Origin: Saccharopolyspora rectivirgula DSM 43747
GTDB taxonomy: Bacteria > Actinomycetota > Actinomycetes > Mycobacteriales > Pseudonocardiaceae
NCBI RefSeq assembly: GCF_000497205.1
Contig: NZ_AYJW01000022.1
Location: 1-56,103, forward strand
Length of the DNA: 56,103 nt
Direction of reading: 5' to 3'
The position numbers and the translations under genes were made by a program. Positions 28,656-37,135 of this stretch are shown piece by piece (positions within the stretch are counted from its first letter, which is position 1; every line of letters starts with the position of its first letter). Under the pieces are notes generated by a model. It ran no database searches. It worked only from the letters and a program-made list of their open reading frames with translations, and had not been told where the DNA came from.

Positions 28656-29285
28656 ATGGCAGTGCACCACCCGGTCTTCGCCCGCTGCTACGCCGCCCTC
28701 AGCAGAGCGGTGGAACAGCGCGGCATGGACGCCCACCGCCGAGAACTGCTGGCCGGGGCCACCGGAACCGTTGTCGAAGTGGGAGCGGGCAACGGGCTCA
28801 ACTTCGCGCACTACCCGCGCGAGGTGGCCGGGGTGGTGGCGGTGGAACCGGAGCCGCGGCTGCGGCAGATGGCGCGCGAGGCCGCCTCCCGGGCACCGGT
28901 GCCGGTCGAGGTGGTCGACGGGGTGGCCGAGCAGCTCCCGATCGCCGACGGCAGCGCGGACACCGTGGTGGTGTCGCTGGTGCTGTGCTCGGTCCCGGAC
29001 CAGCGAGCGGCGCTGCGGGAGATCGGCCGGGTGCTCCGGCCGGGCGGGAAGTTCCACTTCATGGAGCACGTGCGGGCCGACACGCCCGGCTTGGCCCGGG
29101 TGCAGCGGGTGTTGGACGCCACCGTGTGGCCGCGCCTGGCCGGTGGCTGCCACACCGGCCGGGACACCGGCGCGGTGATCCGCGAGCAGGGCTTCCGGTT
29201 CGAGCGCTTCGAAAGCTTCTTCTTCCCGCCGAGGAAGCTCCCGGTGTCCCGGCACATCCGCGGCGTCGCGGTGCTGGACCGCTGA
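28656..29285 (+). CDS. Class I SAM-dependent methyltransferase
   Basis: About 209 aa. SAM motif I GTVVEVGAGNGLNFAHYP (residues ~32-49), acidic VVAVEPEPRLRQMA, post-I DGVAEQLPIADGSADTVVVS and VLRPGGKFHFMEHV. Close to UbiE/COQ5-type and phospholipid N-methyltransferase-like proteins; the C-terminal CHTGRDTGAVIREQGFRFER is typical of that group. Substrate not deducible. ATG at 28656 is about 11 nt after GGAG; GTG at 28647 is possible. Confidence 0.85.
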   Translation: MAVHHPVFARCYAALSRAVEQRGMDAHRRELLAGATGTVVEVGAGNGLNFAHYPREVAGVVAVEPEPRLRQMAREAASRAPVPVEVVDGVAEQLPIADGSADTVVVSLVLCSVPDQRAALREIGRVLRPGGKFHFMEHVRADTPGLARVQRVLDATVWPRLAGGCHTGRDTGAVIREQGFRFERFESFFFPPRKLPVSRHIRGVAVLDR

Positions 29286-29728
29286 CCTGGGGAAGTTCGC
29301 GGAGCCAGCTGCCCGCGGTCCCGGCGGAGCCCCCGTCGACTTCGTCGCGTCCGGAGTTCTTCCGCGTCGAACTGGGGTTCCCGTCGAAGCCCGGTTCGCC
29401 CGGAATGGGCGTCTTGTGCGATGACTCACCCCCGAAACTCCGGCTGTTTTCTGGAATCGTTCCAAAAAAAGTGGTTGTATGGATGTCGCATCGGCCTTCC
29501 GCTCGGAGTACCAGCCCGGTGGCCCGCTGAGAGCGGGGCCCGCGGGCCGCTGCCGAGACCGGGGGCCTCTGCCCCGCGCCGGCCCGGAACTCCCGTTCCG
29601 GGCCACCCGGGCAGCGATCGCCGGTGCCGTCGGCAGGCAGCGGACCTGTCGTCCTGGAAGCCCTCGAGATCAGACTCCAGCAACTGTTCCTCGAGCCCGT
29701 CAGCACCCTGCTGGATGGAGGAACCGCT
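29286..29728 (+). promoter_or_regulatory. Long non-coding region upstream of catalase
   Basis: 443 nt with no credible gene. It holds the palindrome TGGAATCGTTCCA (29452-29464) directly followed by an A7 run and TGGTTGTAT, which looks like a promoter. GGAAT lies 16 nt before GTT, a slightly short match to ECF-type promoters (GGAA...GTT). No FurA-like gene is adjacent. Confidence 0.5.
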
Positions 29729-31216
29729 TTGACCGAGAAGAACCCGGAGCAGCACGTCACGGGGACCCCTTCGACGCGCGAGAACGGCGCGCCGGCTGGC
29801 AGCGACCGCAACTCGCTGAGCGTGGGCAGCAACGGGCCGCTGCTGCTGCACGACGTCCGACTCGTCGAGACCCTCGCGCACTTCAACCGCGAACGCGTTC
29901 CGGAGCGCAACCCGCACGCCAAGGGCGCTGGCGCGTTCGGCGTCTTCGAGACCACAGAGGACGTTTCCCGGTACACCAAGGCCGCCCTGTTCCAGAAGGG
30001 CACCAAGACCGAAATGCTCGCCCGATTCTCCACTGTGGCCGGTGAGCAGGGGTCTCCGGACACTTGGCGGGACGTCCGCGGTTTCTCCTTGAAGTTCTAC
30101 ACCTCCGAGGGGAACTACGACCTCGTCGGCAACAACACGCCGGTCTTCTTCCTCCGCGACCCGATGAAGTTCCCGCACTTCATCCGCTCCCAGAAGCGCA
30201 TGCCGGGCACCGGGCTGCGGGACCACAACATGCAGTGGGACTTCTGGACGCTCAACCCGGAGTCCGCGCACCAGGTCACCTACCTCATGGGCGACCGCGG
30301 CCTGCCGCGCACCTGGCGCCACATGAACGGGTACGGCTCGCACACCTACATGTGGGTCAACGCCCAGGGCAAGAAGTTCTGGGTGAAGTACCACTTCCTC
30401 AGCGACCAGGGCGTGGAGTCCATGAGCAACGAGGAGGCCGAGCGCATCGCCGGCTCCGACGCCGACTACCACCGCCGCGACCTCGCCGAAGCCATCGAAC
30501 GCGGCGACCACCCGAGCTGGACGCTCTACGTCCAGGTCATGCCCTACGAAGAGGCGAAGACCTACCGGTTCAACCCGTTCGACCTGACCAAGGTGTGGCC
30601 GCACAGCGACTACCCGCTGATCAAGGTCGGCAAGATGACGCTGAACCGGAACCCGGAGAACTTCTTCGCCGAGATCGAGCAGGCCGCGTTCGCGCCGTCG
30701 AACCTGGTGCCGGGCATCGGCGTCTCGCCCGACAAGATGCTGCTGGGCCGCACCTTCGCCTACGCCGACGCGCAGCGCGCCCGGATCGGCACGAACTACT
30801 TCCAGCTGCCGGTCAACAAGCCGAAGGTCGAGTCCAACTCCTACACCTTCGACGGGAACATGACCTACGAGCACTCCGGCAAGGCCCCGGTCTACGCCCC
30901 GAACTCCTACGGGCGTCCGTGGGCCGACGAGACCGGTCCCGTCGACGACGGGTGGGAAGCCGACGGCGAGATGGTGCGCAGCGCCTACGAGCTGCACCCG
31001 GAGGACGACGACTTCTCCCAGGCCGGTGCGCTGGTCCGCGAGGTGTTCGACGACGCCCAGCGGGACCGGTTCGTCGAGACGGTGGCCAACCACCTCGCCG
31101 GCGGCGTGAAGGAGCCGGTGCTGTCCCGCGCCTTCGAGTACTGGCGCAACGTCGACGAGAACATCGGCAAGCGGATCGAGAACGCCTACCGGGAGATCAA
31201 GGGGGACCCCGCGTGA
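29729..31216 (+). CDS. katA: Monofunctional haem catalase (small-subunit type)
   Basis: About 495 aa. Converts hydrogen peroxide to water and oxygen. Active-site segment [16 protein letters not shown] (catalytic His), [40 protein letters not shown] (conserved Asn) and the proximal haem-ligand motif [14 protein letters not shown] (Tyr). Length fits clade 3 small-subunit catalases. TTG at 29729 is preceded by TGGAGGAA; the in-frame codons before it have no family similarity. Followed by a strong terminator. Confidence 0.97.
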   Translation: MTEKNPEQHVTGTPSTRENGAPAGSDRNSLSVGSNGPLLLHDVRLVETLAHFNRERVPERNPHAKGAGAFGVFETTEDVSRYTKAALFQKGTKTEMLARFSTVAGEQGSPDTWRDVRGFSLKFYTSEGNYDLVGNNTPVFFLRDPMKFPHFIRSQKRMPGTGLRDHNMQWDFWTLNPESAHQVTYLMGDRGLPRTWRHMNGYGSHTYMWVNAQGKKFWVKYHFLSDQGVESMSNEEAERIAGSDADYHRRDLAEAIERGDHPSWTLYVQVMPYEEAKTYRFNPFDLTKVWPHSDYPLIKVGKMTLNRNPENFFAEIEQAAFAPSNLVPGIGVSPDKMLLGRTFAYADAQRARIGTNYFQLPVNKPKVESNSYTFDGNMTYEHSGKAPVYAPNSYGRPWADETGPVDDGWEADGEMVRSAYELHPEDDDFSQAGALVREVFDDAQRDRFVETVANHLAGGVKEPVLSRAFEYWRNVDENIGKRIENAYREIKGDPA

Positions 31217-31339
31217 GCCTCGTCGTGCGACGGGTTCTGCGCGGAACTGCGGGAGCGCGCTGAGGCGGCTGCGGTCGCGTTCCCGGCAGGGCTGGTCGGC
31301 GGGTGGACCGCGTCCGCCCGTGCCGGCAGGCACTCGAAG

Positions 31340-31388
31340 AGGACTCGGGTCGGTGTTGGGGAGCACCGGCCCGAGTCCTCATTTCTTA
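31340..31388. terminator. Bidirectional terminator between catalase and rpmF
   Basis: A 16-bp stem AGGACTCGGGTCGGTG / CACCGGCCCGAGTCCT with one mismatch and an 8-nt loop (31340-31379), followed by CATTTCTT. It lies between the convergent catalase and bL32 genes and can serve both. Confidence 0.88.
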
Positions 31389-31394
31389 TGCCCT

Positions 31395-31547
31395 TCAGTT
31401 GCGGTGGAAGTGCTGGACCAGCCGTCGGGGAACCAGCATCCGCTCGCCGTCGACGACGATCGGCACCAGGTCCGGTGCGGTGGCCTTCCAGCGCGCCCGG
31501 CGGTGCCGGGTCCTGCTGCGGGACGTCCTGTGCTTGGGAACGGCCAT
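31395..31547 (-). CDS. rpmF: Ribosomal protein bL32, zinc-free paralogue
   Basis: 50 aa: starts [20 protein letters not shown] and continues with [20 protein letters not shown]. The zinc-binding Cys pairs found in C+ bL32 are absent, so this is the C- type made under zinc starvation. ATG at 31547 follows GGAGACC. Third gene of the leftward arm of the Zur-type island, 12 nt after bL31B. Confidence 0.93.
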   Translation of the reverse strand: MAVPKHRTSRSRTRHRRARWKATAPDLVPIVVDGERMLVPRRLVQHFHRN

Positions 31548-31559
31548 GGTCTCCTCCGA

Positions 31560-31811
31560 TCAGCGGGTCCGGCCGCCGTAGCGGCGCTTGAACTTCTCGA
31601 CGCGTCCTTCGGTGTCCAGCACCCGTTGGTTCCCGGTCCAGAACGGATGGGAATACGCCGTGACGTCCACTGCGATCAGCGGGTAGGTGTTCCCGTCCTC
31701 CCACTCCACGCGCACGTCCGAAGTGGCGGTCGAGCGGGTCAGGAAACGCGTTCCGGTCGAGCGGTCTTCGTACACGACCGGGCCGTACTCGGGATGGATT
31801 CCAGGTTTCAC
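31560..31811 (-). CDS. rpmE2: Ribosomal protein bL31 type B (zinc-free)
   Basis: 83 aa: [20 protein letters not shown], then [20 protein letters not shown] and VEKFKRRYG. Type B bL31 has no CxxC zinc site and replaces the zinc-containing copy when zinc is scarce. GTG start overlaps the end of the GTPase gene by 4 nt. Confidence 0.95.
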   Translation of the reverse strand: MKPGIHPEYGPVVYEDRSTGTRFLTRSTATSDVRVEWEDGNTYPLIAVDVTAYSHPFWTGNQRVLDTEGRVEKFKRRYGGRTR

Positions 31812-33079
31812 GGTTTCTCCTTCGCGATGTCGCCGTCGGCGATGGCGCCGGACATCTCGTCGACGTCCGGGTCAGCGCACGGGTCGGTGTGCCAGTCGCT
31901 GAACGGGTCGGGGTAGTGCAGCCATTGCTGCTGGCCCGCGGCGAGCTCCTCGTCGGTCAGCAGTGCCGCCCGCAGCGCTCGGGTGATCTCCTCCGGATCC
32001 GCCCGGTGGGCGATGACCACCAGCTCCTGCATCCGGTCGCCGTAGTAGTCGTCCCAGGCCAGCAGGGCCTTGGTCTGCTGCTCGGGGTCGACGTCGGTCC
32101 ACTGCTCCAGCGGCAGCGCCGCCAACCACGGGCCGGCGTGCCCGACGTTCAGCCCGCCGCCGGCCGATTCCAGCCACAGCACCGCGTCCGGTTGGCTGGC
32201 CACCCAGGCCCGGCCGCGGGTGCGCACCACCCCGTCCAGCAAGACGTCGAGCGCGTCGTGCAGGCGACCGGGGTGGAAGGGGCGGCGTTCGTGGAAGACG
32301 ACCACCGACACCCCGGCGTCGGGTTCCAGCGGTGGTTGGCCGCGCAGCAGCCTGCCGTGCGGACCGTCCACTTCACCGCGTCGGGAGTTCGCCGGGATCC
32401 GGTTCAGCAGCGCTGTCGGGTTGAAGTCGGCCAAGCGCGCTCGGGGAGCGGTGGGGGCCAGCCGGTCGAGCACCGCGTGGGTGCGCACCGTGTTCCAGTG
32501 GTCGGTGTCGTCGCCGGACAGCACCAGGGCGTCGGCGAACTCGACCTGGCCGACGGCCAGCTGGGCGACGGTCCGCTCGTCGTCGGGACTGCCGGGCAGG
32601 CCGCGTTCGGTGAGCATTTCGTCGCCGCCGGCGTCGGCCAGCCAGGTGGGCAGGTCCACGACGGTGACGACGGCTTCGATGCGCGCGTCGTCGACCGCCG
32701 TGCCGCCGTTGACGACGACGTGCTGCAGCGCCCAGCAGACCGCTTCCGGTTCGACCGCGGGGTCCAGTTCCACGACGATGCGGTCGACGTCGCTGTCGGC
32801 GGCCAGCTCGCGCAGCAGCGGGAGGAGGTCTTCCCGCAGGGTGCAGGAGACGCACCCGTGGGCGAGTTCGAGCACCGCGCGCTGCTCGGTGCTGCCGCGG
32901 CGGAGGGTTCGGCGGACGATCCCTTCTCCGATGTGCCGCAGGTCGTGGTGCAGCAGAGCGGTGTTCCCGGGGGACTGCCGGTGCAGCGTCCGGGCGACTT
33001 CCCGCACCTGTTCCTGCTGCAGCCCGGAGACCACGATCAGCGGGGTTCGCTGGTCCGCGCTGGTTGCCTCGGTTCGCAT
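31808..33079 (-). CDS. CobW/COG0523-family GTPase (zinc metallochaperone type)
   Basis: About 423 aa. [20 protein letters not shown] occupies the P-loop position but lacks a standard GxxxxGK[ST]. The COG0523 metal motif is present as [15 protein letters not shown] (CxxC), then [14 protein letters not shown] and [14 protein letters not shown]-terminal CobW domain: [20 protein letters not shown] and [21 protein letters not shown] similar CobW-like gene accompanies zinc-free ribosomal proteins in Mycobacterium. Start chosen at the ATG 33079, inside the Zur-like promoter region; a longer in-frame GTG would place the Zur box in coding sequence. Confidence 0.88.
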   Translation of the reverse strand: MRTEATSADQRTPLIVVSGLQQEQVREVARTLHRQSPGNTALLHHDLRHIGEGIVRRTLRRGSTEQRAVLELAHGCVSCTLREDLLPLLRELAADSDVDRIVVELDPAVEPEAVCWALQHVVVNGGTAVDDARIEAVVTVVDLPTWLADAGGDEMLTERGLPGSPDDERTVAQLAVGQVEFADALVLSGDDTDHWNTVRTHAVLDRLAPTAPRARLADFNPTALLNRIPANSRRGEVDGPHGRLLRGQPPLEPDAGVSVVVFHERRPFHPGRLHDALDVLLDGVVRTRGRAWVASQPDAVLWLESAGGGLNVGHAGPWLAALPLEQWTDVDPEQQTKALLAWDDYYGDRMQELVVIAHRADPEEITRALRAALLTDEELAAGQQQWLHYPDPFSDWHTDPCADPDVDEMSGAIADGDIAKEKP

Positions 33080-33090
33080 CGCACCTCTAA

Positions 33091-33105
33091 CGAAAATGGT
33101 TTTCA
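33091..33105. promoter_or_regulatory. Zur-like box 1 (leftward arm)
   Basis: CGAAAATGGTTTTCA: perfect GAAAA-TGG-TTTTC dyad 12 nt upstream of the GTPase start, close to the actinobacterial Zur consensus TGAAAATGATTTTCA. With Zn-Zur bound, the bL32/bL31B/GTPase arm would be off. Confidence 0.8.
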
Positions 33106-33143
33106 ACTGCTGCCATGACACGGTACGCTTGTCGCGGCATTAT

Positions 33144-33158
33144 TGAAAATGATTGTCG
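33144..33158. promoter_or_regulatory. Zur-like box 2 (rightward arm)
   Basis: TGAAAATGATTGTCG, the better match to the Zur consensus in its left half and centre, about 18 nt before the bL28 start. Together with box 1 it controls a divergent promoter region. Confidence 0.82.
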
Positions 33159-33175
33159 TTATCGTGAGGTGTGTC

Positions 33176-33412
33176 ATGCCAGTCCGATGCCAGGTGACCG
33201 GGAAGAAACCCGGCTACGGCAACAAGGTCTCCCACTCGAACAAGCGAACGCGGCGGCGCTGGATGCCCAACGTCCAACAACGCCGCTACTGGCTGCCCTC
33301 CGAAGGCCGCTGGATCCGCCTGCGGCTGTCCACGAAAGCCATGAAGACCATCGACAAGCGCGGCATCGAATCCGTGGTTGCCGAAATGCGAGCCCGAGGA
33401 GAACGCGTCTGA
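33176..33412 (+). CDS. rpmB2: Ribosomal protein bL28, zinc-free paralogue
   Basis: 78 aa: [20 protein letters not shown] then [20 protein letters not shown]. Only one Cys remains, so no zinc site. ATG at 33176 follows GAGGT with 5-nt spacing; the in-frame codons upstream lie in the Zur box region. Stop overlaps the bL33 ATG. Confidence 0.95.
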   Translation: MPVRCQVTGKKPGYGNKVSHSNKRTRRRWMPNVQQRRYWLPSEGRWIRLRLSTKAMKTIDKRGIESVVAEMRARGERV

Positions 33413-33576
33413 TGCCCCGCAACGACCTCCGGCCGGTGGTCAAACTGCGCTCCACCGCCGGCACCGGCCACACGTACGTCACCCGGAAGAACCGCCGGAA
33501 CGACCCCGACCGGCTGCGGCTGCGCAAGTACGACCCGGTGGTGCGCAAGCACGTCGAATACCGGGAAGAACGCTGA
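33412..33576 (+). CDS. rpmG2: Ribosomal protein bL33, zinc-free paralogue
   Basis: 54 aa: [20 protein letters not shown] then [20 protein letters not shown]. No Cys, so C- type. ATG overlaps the bL28 stop (TGATG), giving tight coupling. Confidence 0.95.
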   Translation: MPRNDLRPVVKLRSTAGTGHTYVTRKNRRNDPDRLRLRKYDPVVRKHVEYREER

Positions 33577-33595
33577 CCTCCACAAGAGGGACCAC

Positions 33596-33901
33596 ATGGC
33601 CAAGAAGTCCAAGATCGCCAAGAACGAGCGGCGGCGCGAGGTCGTCGCCCGCCACGCCGCTCGACGCGCCGAACTGAAGAAGATCATCGCCTCCCCCGAG
33701 AGCACCCCCGAACAGCGCCACGAAGCGGTGCGCGAGCTGCAGAGCCAACCGCGGGACGCCAGCCCCACGCGCGTGCGCAACCGCGACGCGGTCGACGGCC
33801 GCCCCCGGGGCTACTTCCGCAAGTTCGGACTCTCCCGAGTGCGCCTGCGCGAACTGGCCCACCGCGGCGAACTGCCCGGCGTGCGGAAAGCGAGCTGGTG
33901 A
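33596..33901 (+). CDS. rpsN2: Ribosomal protein uS14, zinc-free long form
   Basis: 101 aa: [20 protein letters not shown] at the N-terminus and [20 protein letters not shown] at the C-terminus, the long uS14 without the CxxC zinc knuckle. 19 nt after bL33; its stop overlaps the bS18 start. Confidence 0.95.
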   Translation: MAKKSKIAKNERRREVVARHAARRAELKKIIASPESTPEQRHEAVRELQSQPRDASPTRVRNRDAVDGRPRGYFRKFGLSRVRLRELAHRGELPGVRKASW

Positions 33902-34143
33902 TGCCCAACACCGATCGACGCAACCGGCACCGGCCGAAACCGAACCCGCTGCGCCAAGCCGGGGTGGACGTCGTGGACTGGAAGGACACCCCGCTGCTGC
34001 GCAAGTTCATCTCCGACCGGGGCAAGATCCGCTCCCGGCGGGTCACCGGACTGACCAGGCAACAGCAGCGGCAAGTCGCCCAGGCCATCAAGAACGCCCG
34101 AGAAATGGCGCTGCTGCCCTACCCCCAACCGGTGAAGCGGTGA
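33901..34143 (+). CDS. rpsR2: Ribosomal protein bS18, second copy
   Basis: About 80 aa: [20 protein letters not shown] then [23 protein letters not shown] at 33901 overlaps the uS14 stop; a GTG at 33898 is also in frame. Completes the rightward arm bL28-bL33-uS14-bS18, the same set as the Zur-regulated cluster of mycobacteria. Confidence 0.94.
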   Translation: MPNTDRRNRHRPKPNPLRQAGVDVVDWKDTPLLRKFISDRGKIRSRRVTGLTRQQQRQVAQAIKNAREMALLPYPQPVKR

Positions 34144-34342
34144 CCTCCCCGCCGCGCTTCCCGGCCGCGCACCGGGGCCACCCCGGTGCGCGGCCGGGCG
34201 GGAAGCGCGGCGCGACCGCACCGGGAACTCCCCGCAACACCCAGAACCGTCCGCAATGGATGGTCCCGTCACGACCCGGCAGCCGGCCCGGGCCGCCGGT
34301 TTGCTGTCGCGCCCCGCGCCCCACCGGTCTACGGTCGTGGAC

Positions 34343-34972
34343 ATGGACGAGTCGGAGGCGGTGCGCCGCGCCGGGGTGGAACTGACCGCCCTGGCCCAGA
34401 CCGGGCTCGCCTACACCAAGGACCGGTTCGACGCCGAGCGGTACGAGCGGATCCGGGAGATCGGCCTGGAACTGCTGGAGCTGGTCAGCACCGCACCTCC
34501 CGGTGAACTGGCGAAGGTGCTGCCCCTCGAGCCCGGCTACAGCACCCCGAAGATCGACGTGCGGGCGTTCGTGTTCAACCCCCACGGGCAACTGCTGCTG
34601 GTGCAGGAGCGCGACGGGCTGTGGAGCGTGCCCGGCGGCTGGTGCGACGTGCTGGAAACCCCCGGCGAAGCCGTCGCCCGCGAAGTCCGGGAAGAAACCG
34701 GGATCAGCACGCAGGCCACCGCGCTCATCGGACTGCTGGACCGCAGCAAGCGCGGCAACCGCGCCCCCCTGCCGTTCCACGCCTACAAAGCCCTGTTCCT
34801 GTGCCGCACCGCCGACGGCGAAGCCCGAGCGGACGAGCACGAAGTGCTGGACGCGGGCTGGTTCCCGACCACCGAGCTGCCCCCGCTGTCCACCGCGCGC
34901 ATCGCCGCCGAGGAGGTCGAACTCGCCTTGCGGCACGCGAACGACCCGAAGCTGCCAGCCCACTTCGACTAG
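34343..34972 (+). CDS. Nudix hydrolase with N-terminal Nudix_hydro_N-type domain
   Basis: About 209 aa. Nudix box GGWCDVLETPGEAVAREVREETGI (described by positions ~109-132; Glu pair REVREETG intact). The N-terminal ~65 residues (LAQTGLAYTKDRFDAERYER) match the helical domain found ahead of some ADP-ribose-type pyrophosphatases. Substrate unknown. ATG at 34343; a longer in-frame start has no family similarity. Ends 2 nt before the next gene. Confidence 0.88.
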   Translation: MDESEAVRRAGVELTALAQTGLAYTKDRFDAERYERIREIGLELLELVSTAPPGELAKVLPLEPGYSTPKIDVRAFVFNPHGQLLLVQERDGLWSVPGGWCDVLETPGEAVAREVREETGISTQATALIGLLDRSKRGNRAPLPFHAYKALFLCRTADGEARADEHEVLDAGWFPTTELPPLSTARIAAEEVELALRHANDPKLPAHFD

Positions 34973-34974
34973 CG

Positions 34975-35739
34975 GTGAGCCCCGTGCAAGCGACCTACGC
35001 GACCCTGCCCACCCCCGGCAAGCAGAACGAGGACTACGTGGTCGCCGCCCCGGACTGGGCAGCCGTGTTCGACGGCGCCACCCCACCCAGCGGGGTGGAC
35101 AGCGGCTGCGTGCACGGCGTGCCCTGGCTGGTCCGCCAACTGGCCGCGGAAACCGCGCAACGCATGCCGCGGAACGACACCCCGCTGCCCGACCTGCTGG
35201 CCGACGCCATCCGCGCCACCTGCGCAGCCCACCAGCACACCTGCGACCTGACCAACCCGTCCAGCCCGTCCACCACGGTCACCGTGGTCCGCTTCACGGG
35301 CGACCAGCTGGAGTACCTCGTGCTGGCCGACAGCCCGCTCGTGCTGCACACCGACGACGGGGTGACCGCGGTGGTGGACGACCGCGTCGACCGGCTGCCC
35401 AGCTACGCGGTCGAGGCGGTGGCCCGCCGCCGCAACCAACCCGACGGGTTCTGGGTGGCCAGCACCACCGCGTGGGCGGCCTACGAAGCGCTGCACGGGC
35501 ACGTGCCGGTGGCCGAGCTGCGCCGCGTCGCGCTGCTCACCGACGGCGCCTCCCGCTACGTCCAGCGGTTCCAGCTCGGCGACTGGGCCAGCCTGCTCGA
35601 CCTCCTCGAAGAATCCGGCCCCGCCCACCTGCTGCAGCGGGTGCGCGCGGCCGAAGCCGGGGAAACCCCGCAGCAGCGGCAGGAACGCCGAGGCAAAGCC
35701 CACGACGACGCCACCGCGGTGTTCCTCAAGTTCCGATGA
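34975..35739 (+). CDS. PP2C-like protein phosphatase
   Basis: About 254 aa. Features of the PP2C fold: TPGKQNEDYVVAAPDWAAVF then DGATPPSGVDSGCVHG (metal Asp), SPSTTVTVVRFTGDQLEYLV, VALLTDGASRYV and AHDDATAVFLKFR (C-terminal DD). The metal ligands appear largely kept, but it is divergent from canonical PP2C. GTG at 34975 (or 34984). Forms a likely operon with the Nudix gene. Its 3' end overlaps the convergent DUF5706 gene by 14 nt. Confidence 0.72.
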   Translation: MSPVQATYATLPTPGKQNEDYVVAAPDWAAVFDGATPPSGVDSGCVHGVPWLVRQLAAETAQRMPRNDTPLPDLLADAIRATCAAHQHTCDLTNPSSPSTTVTVVRFTGDQLEYLVLADSPLVLHTDDGVTAVVDDRVDRLPSYAVEAVARRRNQPDGFWVASTTAWAAYEALHGHVPVAELRRVALLTDGASRYVQRFQLGDWASLLDLLEESGPAHLLQRVRAAEAGETPQQRQERRGKAHDDATAVFLKFR

Positions 35740-36217
35740 CCCCGGCCAGCAGCGCGGTGATCAACGCGGCACCGAAGAACCACACGGCCGGGGCCACGGC
35801 CCGGAACTTGCGCCGAGCGATCCGACTGGTCACCCATATCTGTTCGGACAGCGCGTGCTGCAGCTGGTCCTCGTGGTCGAGCACTTCGGTGTAGCGCTCG
35901 CTGAAGACGTCCGGCGTCCGGTAGCGGCGGGCGATGTTGTCGAAGTACAGCGGCGAAATCGATTCGCGCGGCCGCAGCCGGGGGACGAAAACCGCCAGCG
36001 AGAGCAGGATGCTGACGCTGACCAGCACGATGCTGGCCAGCAGCAGCGCCGTGGAAAGCCAGGTGCCCGACCACCACGGCTGGGCGGGCAGCGCGTTGAC
36101 CAGCACACCACCCAGCACCCCGCCGGCGGCCAGCACCGCACCGGCTTTCGCATCGGCGGTTTTGATCAGCTCGTTGGTGTGCTGGAAAGCTTTCCAGGCG
36201 TCCTCGGTGTTCGCCAT
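35726..36217 (-). CDS. DUF5706/PycTM-type membrane protein (Pycsar effector family)
   Basis: About 163 aa. Two N-terminal membrane helices (KAGAVLAAGGVLGGVLVNAL; TALLLASIVLVSVSILLSLA), a cytosolic part with ISPLYFDNIARRY and the helix EQIWVTSRIARRKFRAVAPA, then a third C-terminal membrane helix. The topology, TADAKAGAVLA before helix 1 and LYFDNIA match the DUF5706 family, whose characterised members are Pycsar effectors that disrupt the membrane when they bind cyclic pyrimidine nucleotides. ATG at 36217; 32 extra in-frame residues upstream are not conserved-looking. Divergent from the Crp/Fnr gene with 138 nt between starts. Confidence 0.78.
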   Translation of the reverse strand: MANTEDAWKAFQHTNELIKTADAKAGAVLAAGGVLGGVLVNALPAQPWWSGTWLSTALLLASIVLVSVSILLSLAVFVPRLRPRESISPLYFDNIARRYRTPDVFSERYTEVLDHEDQLQHALSEQIWVTSRIARRKFRAVAPAVWFFGAALITALLAGVIGT

Positions 36218-36292
36218 GCTTCCGAGTTTGTCCGGTTCCGCGGAAAGCGCCAGCCCCGTTGGAGTGAGACGCTCATGACCTGCCGGCTGCGC

Positions 36293-36312
36293 TGATCGAG
36301 CGAACTTGATCA
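36293..36312. promoter_or_regulatory. Crp/Fnr-like operator palindrome
   Basis: TGATCGAG-CGAA-CTTGATCA: arms match at 7 of 8 positions and include a TTGAT half-site as in Fnr boxes. It lies 44 nt before the Crp/Fnr start, in the shared promoter region with the DUF5706 gene. A weaker TGAG-ACG-CTCA dyad lies at about 36265-36275. Confidence 0.55.
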
Positions 36313-36355
36313 AAAACCATCCACAACCGGGCCCGGACGCGATACGGACAGGGCT

Positions 36356-37039
36356 GTGCGTCAGCAGCCAGCTCCAGCTCCGCGCGGGTTCCGCAAGCTA
36401 CTCGGTGAACAGCGGTGGAAAGCCCTGCTGAGAGCCGGCTCCCCGCGCACCTACCGCCCCGGGGCGTTCCTGCTCCGCCAAGGCGACCCGGGTGGGTTCC
36501 TGCTCGCCCTCACCAGTGGTCGGGTCAAGGTGCTGGCCAGCGAGCGGGACGGCGGTGAAGTGCTGCTGACCCTGCGCGGAGCGGGCGACCTGGTGGGGGA
36601 GATGGCGGCGCGGACCGAAACCCACCGGACGGCGACCGTGCAGGCCCTCGAGCGCTGCACCGCCCACCACGTGACGAAGGCCGACTTCGACCGCTTCCTC
36701 GACCAGCACGACGCGCGGGACGAACTGAGCGACTACCTGATCCTCAAACTCTCCGAAACAGTTCCCTACCAGCTGCAGCAGGCGCACTTCAGCCCGGCGC
36801 AGCGCATCGCCCGCCTGTTCCTGCAGGTCGTCACGCTCGCCGACCCCGATCAGCCGGACCGGATGCGGGTGCCGTTCTCGCAGGAAGCCATAGCCAACGC
36901 GCTGGGCTACGCCCGCAGCACCGTGGCCCAGCAGATCGCCGAGATGCGCGCCAGCGGTGTCTTGGGCCCCGGGCCGCGGATCGTCGTCGCCGACTCGGCC
37001 GGACTCGCCGAGCAAGCCGGGGTAGTCACCTTCCAGTGA
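36356..37039 (+). CDS. Crp/Fnr-family regulator with intact cyclic-nucleotide pocket
   Basis: About 227 aa. Residues 20-120 form a cNMP-binding domain; the phosphate-binding cassette GDLVGEMAARTETHRTATVQ keeps the ribose-contacting Glu and the phosphate-contacting Arg. After the dimer helix, the HTH is VPFSQEAIANALGYARSTVA then QQIAEMRASGVL. It should bind a cyclic nucleotide, though which base is not deducible. GTG at 36356. Followed after 96 nt by the cyclase-like gene and divergent from the DUF5706 membrane protein, so it may control both arms. Confidence 0.88.
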   Translation: MRQQPAPAPRGFRKLLGEQRWKALLRAGSPRTYRPGAFLLRQGDPGGFLLALTSGRVKVLASERDGGEVLLTLRGAGDLVGEMAARTETHRTATVQALERCTAHHVTKADFDRFLDQHDARDELSDYLILKLSETVPYQLQQAHFSPAQRIARLFLQVVTLADPDQPDRMRVPFSQEAIANALGYARSTVAQQIAEMRASGVLGPGPRIVVADSAGLAEQAGVVTFQ

Positions 37040-37135
37040 TCACCAGCACAACCGAACTGTCCGCTGCCGGACAGTGCCGGGACGGCTGCCTCAGCAAACT
37101 CGAGCGCGAAAACCCCTGCGACGGAAGGAAAAGCC

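Noticed and set aside
29453-29480. A sigma-R promoter ahead of catalase
   Set aside because: GGAAT is present, but GTT follows after 16 nt rather than 18-19, and the GGAATCGTTCC dyad offers another explanation.
34343-35739. Nudix and PP2C-like genes as part of the cyclic-nucleotide locus
   Set aside because: They are convergent with the DUF5706 gene and have their own operon. A Nudix enzyme degrading a nucleotide signal is attractive, but nothing in the sequence links them.
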